From NCBI GenBank assembly GCA_017550425.1, contig JAFZPG010000099.1, forward strand, positions 1 to 64,000: a stretch of 64,000 nt of DNA, given 5' to 3'. Numbering within the stretch: the stretch's first letter is position 1; every line of letters begins with the position of its first letter. The stretch is from Lachnospiraceae bacterium. GTDB lineage: Bacteria > Bacillota > Clostridia > Lachnospirales > Lachnospiraceae. The translations under genes were made by a program, and so were the position numbers. Shown here piece after piece: positions 43,982 through 52,872 of the stretch. The notes beneath the pieces were generated by a model that was given only the letters and a program-made list of their open reading frames with translations, searched no databases and had not been told where the DNA came from.

Positions 43982-46321
43982 ATGAAGTTCAGCAATGGAT
44001 GTTGGTTATTTAAAGAGGGCTGTGAGTGCTTTTCGCCTGCGCAGATCTACTATGTGAAGAAGACCGATACAAAGGTCACTCTGACCTGTCCGACGCACAG
44101 GATCGAGCACCGCGGCAGCACCCTCGGCGGTGTGAACCTGACCATCAGTATCACTTCGCCCATGCCGGATGTGTTCCGCATCCGCGTGTGGCATTATGCC
44201 GGTGTGCAGCCCAAGACGCCGGAGTTCGAGTTGGAGCCGATGACGGATCAGGAACTGGATGTGGATGAGACGGACGAAGCGATCCGCATCACGTCCGGCA
44301 GCACCACGCTGGAGTTTTTGATCAATTTCTGGCGAATGACGTTCTACCGCGACGGGGAAGTCATTGCCCGGAGCGAGGGCCGCGACCTCGGATATATGAA
44401 GACCGACTGGCGCGGACTGGCGTACGATGACGGCGGCGAGCACGATACTTACATCCGCCAGCAGCATACCATCGCGGTCGGCGAGACTTTCTACGGACTG
44501 GGCGAGCGATTTTCGCCGTTTGTGAAGAACGGACAGTCGGTCGACACGTGGAATGAAGACGGCGGAACATCCACCGAACTGGCTTATAAAAACATACCGT
44601 TCATGATCTCCAATCGCGGATACGGTATTTTTGTAAACCATCCCGATCCGGTCTCGTTTGAGATCGGCAGCGAGGTGGTGAAAAAAGCGGCATTCTCCGT
44701 TGCCGGAGAGTCGCTGGAGTATTTCTTTATCAATGGCCCTTCGATGAAGGAGGTGCTGACGCGCTATACGGCGATCGCGGGCCGGCCCGCATTACCCCCG
44801 GCCTGGTCCTTCGGACTCTGGCTGTCCACGTCGTTCACGACGAATTACGACGAAGCAACGGTCAATTCTTTCGTGGACGGATGTAAGCAGCGCGGCATCC
44901 CGTTGAAGGTCTTCCATTTCGACTGCTTCTGGATGAAGGAGTTCACATGGTCCAGCTTCCTGTGGGACCACGAGGTATTCCCGGATCCGGAGGGCATGCT
45001 CGCGCGTCTGAAGGCGCGCGGCCTGAAGATCTGCGTATGGATCAACAGTTATATTGCCCAGGAGTCCGAGATCTTCCAAGAGGGCGTTGAGAACGGCTAT
45101 TTCATCAAACGCAAGAACGGCGACGTATGGCAGTGGGATATGTGGCAGCCCGGCCTGGCCATCGTGGACTTTACGAATCCCGCCGCATGGAAGTGGTACC
45201 AGGATAAGCTGGAAGCCCTTCTGGATATGGGCGTGGATTGCTTTAAGACGGATTTCGGCGAGCGTATCCCGACGGACTGCGTCTACTATGACGGCTCCGA
45301 TCCGGTGCGCATGCACAATTACTATACCTACCTGTACAATAAGTGTGTCTACGAGCTTCTGGTCCGCAAACGCGGCGAGCAGGAAGCGGTCCTGTTTGCG
45401 CGCTCCGCAACGGTCGGCGGTCAGAAGTTCCCGGTACACTGGGGCGGCGACTGCTGGTCGGACTATGAGTCGATGAGCGAGAGCCTGCGCGGCGGCCTGT
45501 CCCTGACCCTGTCCGGCTTCGGTTTCTGGAGCCACGACATCGGCGGCTTCGAGGCGACCTCCACGGCCGATGTCTACAAGCGCTGGACGCAGTTCGGCCT
45601 GCTTTCCTCACACTCCCGTTATCATGGCAGCACATCCTACCGCGTGCCGTGGGTGTATGATGATGAGGCGGTCGAAGTATCCCGGGCATTTTGTGAATTA
45701 AAGGCAACGCTGATGCCGTATCTGTATGCTTCGGCGGTACGCACGAGCCAGACCGGCATCCCGATGATGCGCGCGATGGTCCTCGAATTTCCCGATGATC
45801 CGACCTGCCAGTATCTGGACCGCCAGTACATGCTGGGACCGTCCCTCCTGGTAGCTCCGATCTTCAATCCGCAGGGCGAGGGTCTTTTCTACTTGCCGAA
45901 GGGCATCTGGACCGACTACATGACCGGCGAAGAGATCCGCGGCGAGAGGTGGATCCGCAAGACCTACGACTACTTCCACCTGCCGCTGTTCGTTCGCGCA
46001 AACACCATCCTTCCTGTCGGCGACTGCAAGACCGACGCCGAGTACGATTATGCGGAAAATGTGACTCTGAAGGTCTACGCGCTGTCGGATAAAGCGTCGC
46101 CCAGAGTCCGCATCTACGATACTACGGGCGCTTGTGTCCATGAGACGACCGTACAGCGTGAGAAAAACACGGTGCGCATCATGACCCGCGCAGAAGCGCC
46201 GTATCGTGTGGCTCTCGTGAATTTCCCCGAGCCCAAATCGGTGGAGGGCGCGGACGCCCGTTACGACGGAGCCGACCTCATTTTGCTCCCGCATGACGAC
46301 GAGATCCTGGTGAGATTTTGA
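43982..46321 (+). CDS. yicI: GH31 alpha-xylosidase (YicI-like)
   Basis: A 779-residue retaining glycoside hydrolase of family 31. The catalytic nucleophile is D424 in CFKTDFGERIPTD, and the acid/base is D490 in HWGGDCWSDYESM. The FKTDFGE form and YDG following are typical of alpha-xylosidases rather than alpha-glucosidases. No signal peptide is visible, so it likely removes alpha-xylose from imported xyloglucan oligosaccharides. AGGGGGA precedes ATG 43982. Confidence 0.92.
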   Translation: MKFSNGCWLFKEGCECFSPAQIYYVKKTDTKVTLTCPTHRIEHRGSTLGGVNLTISITSPMPDVFRIRVWHYAGVQPKTPEFELEPMTDQELDVDETDEAIRITSGSTTLEFLINFWRMTFYRDGEVIARSEGRDLGYMKTDWRGLAYDDGGEHDTYIRQQHTIAVGETFYGLGERFSPFVKNGQSVDTWNEDGGTSTELAYKNIPFMISNRGYGIFVNHPDPVSFEIGSEVVKKAAFSVAGESLEYFFINGPSMKEVLTRYTAIAGRPALPPAWSFGLWLSTSFTTNYDEATVNSFVDGCKQRGIPLKVFHFDCFWMKEFTWSSFLWDHEVFPDPEGMLARLKARGLKICVWINSYIAQESEIFQEGVENGYFIKRKNGDVWQWDMWQPGLAIVDFTNPAAWKWYQDKLEALLDMGVDCFKTDFGERIPTDCVYYDGSDPVRMHNYYTYLYNKCVYELLVRKRGEQEAVLFARSATVGGQKFPVHWGGDCWSDYESMSESLRGGLSLTLSGFGFWSHDIGGFEATSTADVYKRWTQFGLLSSHSRYHGSTSYRVPWVYDDEAVEVSRAFCELKATLMPYLYASAVRTSQTGIPMMRAMVLEFPDDPTCQYLDRQYMLGPSLLVAPIFNPQGEGLFYLPKGIWTDYMTGEEIRGERWIRKTYDYFHLPLFVRANTILPVGDCKTDAEYDYAENVTLKVYALSDKASPRVRIYDTTGACVHETTVQREKNTVRIMTRAEAPYRVALVNFPEPKSVEGADARYDGADLILLPHDDEILVRF

Positions 46322-46324
46322 TTT

Positions 46325-47128
46325 ATGGAACAATTGTCTCTATTTCCCGAGGAGGACAGGGATCCCCGCCCTCCCATGACGGTCAATTGGAACTTGTGGC
46401 ACGGGTGCACCCGTGCCAGTACAGGCTGTCTGCACTGTTACATGTACCGTAAGGACGAGGCCGTGGGGCGGGATCCCTCCGTGGTGCAAAAGACCGACAG
46501 TTTTGACCTTCCGGTCCGCGTTCTGCGATCCGGGAAGAATAAGGGAAGATATAAGATCCCGCACGGATCACACATCTACACCTGTTTTTCTTCGGATTTC
46601 TTTCATCGCGATGCGGATGCCTGGCGGGAAGAAGCGTGGGATATGATGCGCGAGCGCAGGGATTGTACCTTCTTTATGATCACAAAGCGGCCCGAGCGCA
46701 TTGCCGGGCACCTGCCTGCGGACTGGGGGCCCGGCTGGGAACACGTCACCATCGCCGTCACCTGTGAGAACCGGGAGATGGCCGACCGACGCCTGCCCAT
46801 CTACCTGGCGCTTCCACTGTTTCATCATTCCGTGATGGTGGAGCCCATGCTTTCCCGGGTGGATCTTCGGAAATATATCGCCGACTACCGTTCGGCTGAT
46901 GGCAGCCCCGTCCTGAAGTATGTTTCCGTCGGAGGGGAATCCGGCGCCAACGCCCGCCTCTGCGACTACGCCTGGGTGGAGGATCTGCAAGCGCAGTGCA
47001 AAGAAAACGGTATTTCCTTCTACTACCATCAGACCGGCGCGAAACTTATGAAAGACGGAAAGATCTACAAGATCCCGCGTCCGTTGCAGCATTCGCAGGC
47101 GCATAAAGCAGGCCTGGACCTGCCATGA
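46325..47128 (+). CDS. DUF5131 (phage Gp37/Gp68-like) protein
   Basis: A 267-residue protein with the DUF5131 pattern NWNLWHGCTRASTGCLHCY near the N-terminus, in which C28, C35 and C38 could bind a metal or Fe-S cluster. It also shows FSSDFFH, FMITKRPERI, VTCENREMADRR and SVGGESG. Biochemical function is unknown; the cysteine arrangement recalls radical-SAM-like enzymes. The gene follows yicI by 3 nt with likely coupled translation. Confidence 0.82.
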   Translation: MEQLSLFPEEDRDPRPPMTVNWNLWHGCTRASTGCLHCYMYRKDEAVGRDPSVVQKTDSFDLPVRVLRSGKNKGRYKIPHGSHIYTCFSSDFFHRDADAWREEAWDMMRERRDCTFFMITKRPERIAGHLPADWGPGWEHVTIAVTCENREMADRRLPIYLALPLFHHSVMVEPMLSRVDLRKYIADYRSADGSPVLKYVSVGGESGANARLCDYAWVEDLQAQCKENGISFYYHQTGAKLMKDGKIYKIPRPLQHSQAHKAGLDLP

Positions 47129-47143
47129 TGAATAGAAAAACGA

Positions 47144-47177
47144 AAGCCCGGCGGGAGAGCAGCTCTCCGCCGGGCTT
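47144..47177. terminator. Bidirectional terminator, DUF5131 / LRR gene
   Basis: AAGCCCGGCGG...GAGAGC pairs with GCTCTC...CGCCGGGCTT (47144-47177) with one bulged G. The minus-strand side is followed by a T-rich run. Confidence 0.75.
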
Positions 47178-47205
47178 GTATTATAGTTATGAACGGCAGA
47201 TCCGA

Positions 47206-48153
47206 TCACACGATGATCTCACATTTCGGCATCTGCACGCGCAGATAGAAGGCCTGTTTGGAAACATCTTCGGGGTTTCCGGAGAGGTTCAGGCGCTTTA
47301 AGTGCGGCAGTTTATAAAGCAAACTGATGTTTTTGATCTCATTGTCCGAGAGATCGAGTTCCTCGAGGGTCTCAAGTTCGGTCAGGGCATCCACGTTGGT
47401 AAGGCGGTTGCCGGAGAGATCGAGGCGTTTGATGCGTTTTAAGTGGACCACAGCGTCCGTGGTGGACAGGTTGTTGTTCGCCAGGTTCAGGGTCTCCAGG
47501 CTGTTCATCCAGCGCAGATCGCCGTTAAACCGGATCGAGTTGTTGGACAGATCCAGAAAACGAAGCGTGGTCGGGATGAACTGCACGTTGACGTCGCGGA
47601 TGTGGTTGAACGAAAGATCCAGATGGCGCATGCTCGACATGGAAGAAACATCCGGAAAATCGTGAAGCTCGTTGAAAGAAGCTTCCAGGTATTCCAGGGA
47701 GTTCAGGTCGATGATCGCCTTCAGATCCTTAATATGGTTCGAACTTACGACCAGACGGGTCAGTTTATCCAGAAACGCAAGCGAAGCGATCTCCGTACAC
47801 TGATTGTAGGAGATGTCGAGCTGCTCGAGCTGGGTCAATGCACCGAGATCCGAGAAATCCTCGATGTTATTTGAGGATACATTCAGTTTCTTCAGGGAAC
47901 GAAGCTCCGACAGATGTTCTATGGTCTCAAGTTCACAGACCGAAAGGTCCAGTTCTTCGAGTTTCGTCAGTTTTGTCAACGGCTCAAGGCTTTCGATGGG
48001 ATTATCCGAGAGGTTCAATATGCGAAGCTCGTCACACCCCTGAAGGATGCTTAAATTTGTGATATTATTGTTCCAAAGATTTAGAGCAGTGGCATTGCTC
48101 GGAAACGTCGCGGTCCCTGCGGCCAATGTCTCGTAATAGTCGTTATTGCCCAT
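47206..48153 (-). CDS. Cytosolic-looking leucine-rich-repeat protein
   Basis: A 315-residue protein made almost entirely of about twelve 21-23-residue internalin-type LRRs (LxxLxLSxNxIxxLxxL), with a short cap and no signal peptide, membrane helix or wall anchor. LRR arrays bind proteins; a partner is not evident. GGAGGTACC before the ATG at 48153 supports the start. It is divergent from the gene at 48448 and convergent with DUF5131. Confidence 0.85.
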   Translation of the reverse strand: MGNNDYYETLAAGTATFPSNATALNLWNNNITNLSILQGCDELRILNLSDNPIESLEPLTKLTKLEELDLSVCELETIEHLSELRSLKKLNVSSNNIEDFSDLGALTQLEQLDISYNQCTEIASLAFLDKLTRLVVSSNHIKDLKAIIDLNSLEYLEASFNELHDFPDVSSMSSMRHLDLSFNHIRDVNVQFIPTTLRFLDLSNNSIRFNGDLRWMNSLETLNLANNNLSTTDAVVHLKRIKRLDLSGNRLTNVDALTELETLEELDLSDNEIKNISLLYKLPHLKRLNLSGNPEDVSKQAFYLRVQMPKCEIIV

Positions 48154-48332
48154 AGAGGTACCTCCAGGTATTCAAAAACCCATGCACGGAACGGGCTTTT
48201 GTTCTCAAAAAACATGCTAGTATGATTATATCACAAACATCGGAAGAAAGCAAGAACCGTTCGCATAGAACATAGGGGTAGGCGTGCGGAAGCGTCGACG
48301 AGGGAAAAACCTGATATAATTTCAGAAAGCAC

Positions 48333-48361
48333 TTGCAATTATGTAAGGATTCAAGTATAAT
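48333..48361 (+). promoter_or_regulatory. Promoter of the 48448 gene
   Basis: TTGCAA (48333-48338), 17-bp spacer, TATAAT (48356-48361). An AGGCGG ribosome site follows near 48434. Confidence 0.85.
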
Positions 48362-48447
48362 AAAGGGTAGAAAATTGGAAGAATTCAGTAGGTTACACCG
48401 CGATGAAAAACAGCGGGTAACGATTTTTTCGAAAGGCGGATGTGTAT

Positions 48448-49032
48448 ATGAGCCGGGAAGATGAATTGGAGAAGGGTATTTCAGATGAGTTAAAGGAAAG
48501 ACTCGTCAAGATGCGTGAGGAGCGTTTACGTCTCCTGGATGAACTGGGAAGAGAAGAACGTTTCGCGCAGAAAGTTGTTAACACACAGGGAAACCGCAGA
48601 CAGATGTTTATGATTCTCTGCCTTTGCGCGATTTTCTTATTGATGTTCAGCGTCCTCGTGTCGCAGGTTCCGACAACGAGCCTCGATGAAACTGCAGGTT
48701 TGATCCTGCAGATCGTTTTGGACGTTGTAGCGATGGTTTGCTTTGGCTGGGCTCTGATGCGGCTCCCCGGGGCACTCCGTTATAATGCGACCTGGAGTAA
48801 ATACAAAGAGTCAAAACCTTACAGGGTATTGATCGCCGAGTCTTTGAGCAAACTGGACGCTCTTCGCGATAAACTCGCACAGTCCAAAAAGGATTTCTCC
48901 GAGTTGGAAGAAGAATTGGTAAAAAGATACGATCTTTCAGATGTGAATGCATCGGGTGATGCGGAAGCATCTAAAGAGGCGGCCGAAGGATCTGAAGAGA
49001 AGACCGAGGCAGAAGAGCCGAAGAACGAATAA
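48448..49032 (+). CDS. Small membrane protein with coiled-coil ends, unknown
   Basis: A 194-residue protein. It has a charged helical N-terminus (about 1-45), two transmembrane segments (about 52-72 and 84-104) and a charged, probably coiled-coil C-terminus ending in an acidic tail. No recognised family. A GTG at 48442 is an alternative start; spacing from AAAGGCGG favours ATG 48448. The SH3-amidase gene follows 26 bp later, so a cell-envelope role is possible. Confidence 0.7.
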   Translation: MSREDELEKGISDELKERLVKMREERLRLLDELGREERFAQKVVNTQGNRRQMFMILCLCAIFLLMFSVLVSQVPTTSLDETAGLILQIVLDVVAMVCFGWALMRLPGALRYNATWSKYKESKPYRVLIAESLSKLDALRDKLAQSKKDFSELEEELVKRYDLSDVNASGDAEASKEAAEGSEEKTEAEEPKNE

Positions 49033-49058
49033 TAAGAACAGAATCATAGGAGACTAAC

Positions 49059-50921
49059 ATGAGAGAGAATAATTCCATGGTAAGTCGCGTGAGAAAAGCA
49101 GCCAAGAACGGGGTGAGAAGGATTCTTCCGATTCTTCTGCTTTTTTTCATTTTCATGCTTACCGGATGCGGATCCAAAACCGACACTGAAACTACCACAG
49201 GAACAGAGTCTGCGAGCCAGATGCAACAGACCGATGCCTCTTTGAAACCGGCAGGAACGGACGATGCAGTTATTGATATAACGATCGGCAGCGATCCGAC
49301 CGGTGAGGCTTCCCCGTATCTCGATACGAAGGCGCCTCAGGGCAGCGAACCTTCTACGGAAGACGCGACGAAGAGCAGTACGGAAGAGACGACCGCACCG
49401 CCGGAAAGCAAACCGGAGGAAACGACACCCGAGGAGACGAAACCGGAAGAAACGACGGCTCCCGAGAAGATCATCGCGTTCGAAAATTGCAATGAACTGG
49501 TGTATGCTACTCCCCGAATGACGCTTTTGAACTTCCGTAATAAGCCGTCGACGTCGGGTAAGGTCCTGGCACAGATCCCGGCAGGAACCCCTCTGCAGCG
49601 TACCGGACGCAGCGATGAATGGTCCCGCGTCATTTACGACGGGCAGGAAGGCTACGTATCCGCAAACTTTGTGTCTACGGAGGCGCCGATCATTGACCTC
49701 TTCGGTGAGAAGGCTCAGGTCTGCGATGAAGAGTATTATACGACCGATAAATTGAATTTCCGTGAGAAACCGTCGAAGGACGGTACGGTCATTAAGATAT
49801 TGGATCGCGCCGTGAAGGTGCGCGTCACCGCTTTCGGTGAGAATTGGTCCCGTATCGTGATTGGCGATCAGGAAGGCTATGTTGCTTCCCAATTCCTCTC
49901 AAAAGAGGAGCCCGCTCCCCTCGAGACGCAGGCACCGCCGGCAGAGACCGATCCTCAGCCGCCGATCATCGATAATCCCAACGAAGCAGGATTTACCGAT
50001 TGCGACGAGCAGATCCGCGTTACCACAAATCTGCGTATGCGTGAAGGCCCGAATGCCGTGGCCAATGTCATCACGATCCTGAATAAGGGCACGGAGGTTT
50101 TGTGCACCGGCAAAAATGCCGAATGGGCGCGCATTAACTATAACGGCCGTACGGGCTATGTATCCCTGGCTTACGTAACGACCGTCGGCGGGGCAGGAAC
50201 GGAGCAGCCGGCGCAGCCTGTCACTTCCTGGACGGTCGGAAAGATCACTAAAAAAGTAACGGAAAACGGAACTTTGTATACGGGCAATGGCGGTCCTCTG
50301 ATCGCGATCGATGCCGGACATCAGGCGAAGGGCAACTCCGAGACCGAGCCGAACGGCCCCGGCAGTGCGACCATGAAGGCAAAAGTCAGCACCGGAACCA
50401 GCGGACGTGCGACCGGTCTGGCAGAGTCCATGCTCAATCTGGTCGTCAGCATCCAGTTGAAAGACGCGCTTTTGGCGCGCGGTTACAATGTGCTTATGAT
50501 CCGTGAGGATCAGAATGTCGATATCAGCAATATGCAGCGCGCGCAGCGTGCGAATGCAGCCGGCGCGGCCGTTATGGTCCGTGTCCATGCAAATGGTTCG
50601 AATGACGCAAATAAAACGGGCGCGGAGACATTGGCCCCGAGTAATAAAAACCCGTATCTGTCCGCAGATATCATCGCTTCTTCCCAGTGGCTCAGCAAAT
50701 GCGTGATCGACGCTTTTTGCGCAGCGACCGGTGCAAAAAATAACAACATTTACTATACAGACACTATGACGGGTATCAATTTCTCGACGATCCCTACGAC
50801 CACCATCGAAATGGGTTATATGACCAACCACGCGGAAGATGCAAACATGGCATCGCCGGAATATCAGGTAAAAATGGTAGTCGGTATCATGAACGGTCTG
50901 GATACGTATTTCGGCCGATAG
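49059..50921 (+). CDS. Lipoprotein SH3-domain N-acetylmuramoyl-L-alanine amidase
   Basis: A 620-residue exported peptidoglycan hydrolase. The lipobox is MLTGC (C37), and a Thr/Glu-rich linker runs to about 140. Three bacterial SH3 repeats follow at roughly 145-215, 220-290 and 305-385 (LNFRxxP, LNFREKPS, LRMREGP). The C-terminal Amidase_3 domain starts near 405 with IAIDAGHQ, the Glu of TGLAESMLNL, VRVHANG and the catalytic Glu in TTIEMGYMTN. SH3 domains are expected to bind wall peptides. AGGAG precedes ATG 49059. Confidence 0.9.
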   Translation: MRENNSMVSRVRKAAKNGVRRILPILLLFFIFMLTGCGSKTDTETTTGTESASQMQQTDASLKPAGTDDAVIDITIGSDPTGEASPYLDTKAPQGSEPSTEDATKSSTEETTAPPESKPEETTPEETKPEETTAPEKIIAFENCNELVYATPRMTLLNFRNKPSTSGKVLAQIPAGTPLQRTGRSDEWSRVIYDGQEGYVSANFVSTEAPIIDLFGEKAQVCDEEYYTTDKLNFREKPSKDGTVIKILDRAVKVRVTAFGENWSRIVIGDQEGYVASQFLSKEEPAPLETQAPPAETDPQPPIIDNPNEAGFTDCDEQIRVTTNLRMREGPNAVANVITILNKGTEVLCTGKNAEWARINYNGRTGYVSLAYVTTVGGAGTEQPAQPVTSWTVGKITKKVTENGTLYTGNGGPLIAIDAGHQAKGNSETEPNGPGSATMKAKVSTGTSGRATGLAESMLNLVVSIQLKDALLARGYNVLMIREDQNVDISNMQRAQRANAAGAAVMVRVHANGSNDANKTGAETLAPSNKNPYLSADIIASSQWLSKCVIDAFCAATGAKNNNIYYTDTMTGINFSTIPTTTIEMGYMTNHAEDANMASPEYQVKMVVGIMNGLDTYFGR

Positions 50922-50930
50922 GAGGTCGTT

Positions 50931-51635
50931 TTGTCGGAATTTATCACATTTAACGACGTCCATAAGATCTACAAGATGGGCGAGGTCGAGATCCACGCCA
51001 ACAACGGCGTCAGCTTTGAGATCCAAAAGGGAGAGCTGGCCGTGATCGTGGGCGCGTCGGGCGCCGGAAAGACGACGACGCTGAATATCCTGGGTGGAAT
51101 CGACCGATGCGACCGCGGCGACATCATCGTGGACGAGCGCAATATCAGCAAACTGTCTCGTAAAGAATTGATCGCCTACCGTCGCCATGACATCGGTTTC
51201 GTATTTCAGTTCTATAACCTGGTCGCAAACCTGACCGCAAAGGAAAATGTCGAATTGGCGACGCAGATCTGTAAGGATCCCATGGATCCGATGGAAGCTC
51301 TTGAGGCTGTCGGCCTCGCGGACCGCGCGGATAATTTTCCCGCGCAGCTTTCCGGCGGTGAGCAGCAGCGCGTCTCGATCGCCCGGGCATTGGCAAAAAA
51401 ACCGAAACTTTTGCTTTGCGACGAACCGACCGGAGCTTTGGATTACGTGACCGGCAAAATGATCCTGCAACTACTGCAGTATATGTGCCGCAAAGAAAAG
51501 ATGACGGTGGTGCTGATCACGCATAATACGGCGATCACGCCCATGGCGGACCGCGTCATCTACATGAAGAATAATCGAGTGGAGAAAACCGTTTTGAACC
51601 CGTACCCGACGCCGATCGAGCAGATCGAGTGGTGA
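50931..51635 (+). CDS. ABC transporter ATPase (LolD/MacB-like), orphan
   Basis: A 234-residue ATPase of the MacB/LolD/FtsE group: Walker A GASGAGKT (about 38-45), LSGGEQQRV, Walker [13 protein letters not shown] and a late H-loop LITHN. No permease gene is next to it. The start is TTG 50931, 4 nt after AGGAGG overlapping the amidase stop, so translation may be coupled to the amidase. It may serve a permease encoded elsewhere, or an FtsEX-like amidase-control role; both are inference. Confidence 0.85.
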   Translation: MSEFITFNDVHKIYKMGEVEIHANNGVSFEIQKGELAVIVGASGAGKTTTLNILGGIDRCDRGDIIVDERNISKLSRKELIAYRRHDIGFVFQFYNLVANLTAKENVELATQICKDPMDPMEALEAVGLADRADNFPAQLSGGEQQRVSIARALAKKPKLLLCDEPTGALDYVTGKMILQLLQYMCRKEKMTVVLITHNTAITPMADRVIYMKNNRVEKTVLNPYPTPIEQIEW

Positions 51636-51665
51636 GGCAGGAACAACGGTTTGAGGAGTTTACCT

Positions 51666-52589
51666 ATGTTGGATATGATCATCATCGGATCCGGCCCCGC
51701 CGGCCTGTCGGCTGCGGTCTATGCGAAACGTACCGGATTGGATAGCATCGTGATCGAAAAAGAGTTCGTGAGCGGAGGTCAGGTGCTTCTGACTTACGAG
51801 GTGGATAATTATCTGGGCCTGCCGGGCATGAATGGATTTGACCTGGGCACGAAGTTTCGAGAGCATGCAGATGCGGCCGGAGCGAACTTTGTAATGGATG
51901 AGGTGACTGCGATCGAAGCATGCGCGGACGAGAATGGTAAGCCGTTCTACCGCGTAAAGGGTGCGGCGGATACCTACGAGGCTCGCACCATTGTGGCTGC
52001 GACCGGAACGGTGCATCGCATCCTGGGGATCCCCGGGGAGGACCGTTTTGCCGGAAGGGGTGTTTCTTACTGCGCGACCTGTGACGGGGCCTTCTTTAAG
52101 GGAAAGGAAGTCGCGGTCGTCGGCGGCGGTGACGTGGCCGTGGAGGATGCGATCTATCTGGCACGTTTGTGCAGCAAGGTGACCCTGATCCACCGCAGAG
52201 ATAAACTTCGCGCGGCGAGATCCCTGCAGGATCGCCTGTTCGCCATGGAAAACGTGGAAGTAGTATGGAATGCCAACGTGACGGAAGTCCAAGGCGATCA
52301 GAAGGTGGAAAATATCATCATTACATCGAACTCGGGCGCGAGTCTTGCGTACCCGGTGGATGGCCTGTTTATCGCTGTCGGCATCACTCCGGTGTCGGAC
52401 TGCTTCAAGGGCCTCGTCCCGATGGATGAAGCGGGCTATATCGTTGCCGGCGAAGATTGCGCTACTTCGGTTCCCGGAATTTATGTGGCCGGTGACTTGC
52501 GCACGAAAAAATTGCGCCAGATCGTAACCGCGGTTTCGGACGGAGCCGTGGCGGCCTCTATGGCCGGCAACTATATCGAAAGCATGTGA
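51666..52589 (+). CDS. trxB: Thioredoxin-disulfide reductase
   Basis: A 307-residue flavoenzyme that reduces thioredoxin with NADPH. It has the FAD motif IIGSGPAGLSAAVYA, the redox centre C136-A-T-C139, the NADPH motif VVGGGDVAVEDAIYL and a C-terminal GIYVAGDLRTKKLRQIVTA. A TTG at 51651 is in frame, but GAGGAG before ATG 51666 decides the start. No thioredoxin gene is adjacent. Confidence 0.93.
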   Translation: MLDMIIIGSGPAGLSAAVYAKRTGLDSIVIEKEFVSGGQVLLTYEVDNYLGLPGMNGFDLGTKFREHADAAGANFVMDEVTAIEACADENGKPFYRVKGAADTYEARTIVAATGTVHRILGIPGEDRFAGRGVSYCATCDGAFFKGKEVAVVGGGDVAVEDAIYLARLCSKVTLIHRRDKLRAARSLQDRLFAMENVEVVWNANVTEVQGDQKVENIIITSNSGASLAYPVDGLFIAVGITPVSDCFKGLVPMDEAGYIVAGEDCATSVPGIYVAGDLRTKKLRQIVTAVSDGAVAASMAGNYIESM

Positions 52590-52592
52590 AAC

Positions 52593-52631
52593 GGGCATTT
52601 TCCGCGAAAAACTCTGTGAAAATGCGGGTTT
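52593..52631 (+). terminator. Possible terminator after trxB
   Basis: GCATTTTC (52595-52602) pairs with GAAAATGC (52618-52625), followed by GGGTTTTC. Confidence 0.5.
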
Positions 52632-52666
52632 TCAAGGCTCTTTTGTGTTTTTTTGAATGGAAAGTA

Positions 52667-52726
52667 TTGACATTTATATACTCGTTTGTTATAATCGCAT
52701 TGTAACAGTTTTGTAACATTTGTAAT
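52667..52726 (+). promoter_or_regulatory. Promoter with WalR-box-like repeats (NlpC/P60 gene 1)
   Basis: TTGACA (52667-52672), 17-bp spacer, TATAAT (52690-52695). Immediately downstream are TGTAAC (52701-52706), 5 bp, TGTAAC (52712-52717), then TGTAAT (52721-52726). The hexamer-N5-hexamer spacing matches the WalR/YycF consensus. The position over the start site would suit repression or promoter-proximal control. The same block recurs at 54831-54890. Confidence 0.75.
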
Positions 52727-52773
52727 ACTTGCTTAAAAACTCGCGGCAGTCGGTTGCGGGTTCTGTCGGAGAC

Positions 52774-52794
52774 ACTCCCTTAAGGGAGTTTTTG
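52774..52794 (+). terminator. Leader terminator/attenuator-like hairpin
   Basis: ACTCCC-TTAA-GGGAGT (52774-52789) followed by TTTTTG lies between the promoter and the start codon 79 bp later. It could cap a short leader RNA or attenuate transcription. A similar hairpin is in the paralogue's leader. Confidence 0.55.
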
Positions 52795-52872
52795 TCGACT
52801 GTATATATTGTTTTTATATTTGTTTCGAGTGTTCCCGATCGGAACGTATGATCGAAGTCAGGTGATTTACGG

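Noticed and set aside
52696..52872. A ydaO-type c-di-AMP riboswitch in front of the NlpC/P60 gene
   Set aside because: The leader is short and I find none of the conserved ydaO core segments; hairpins present look like an attenuator instead.
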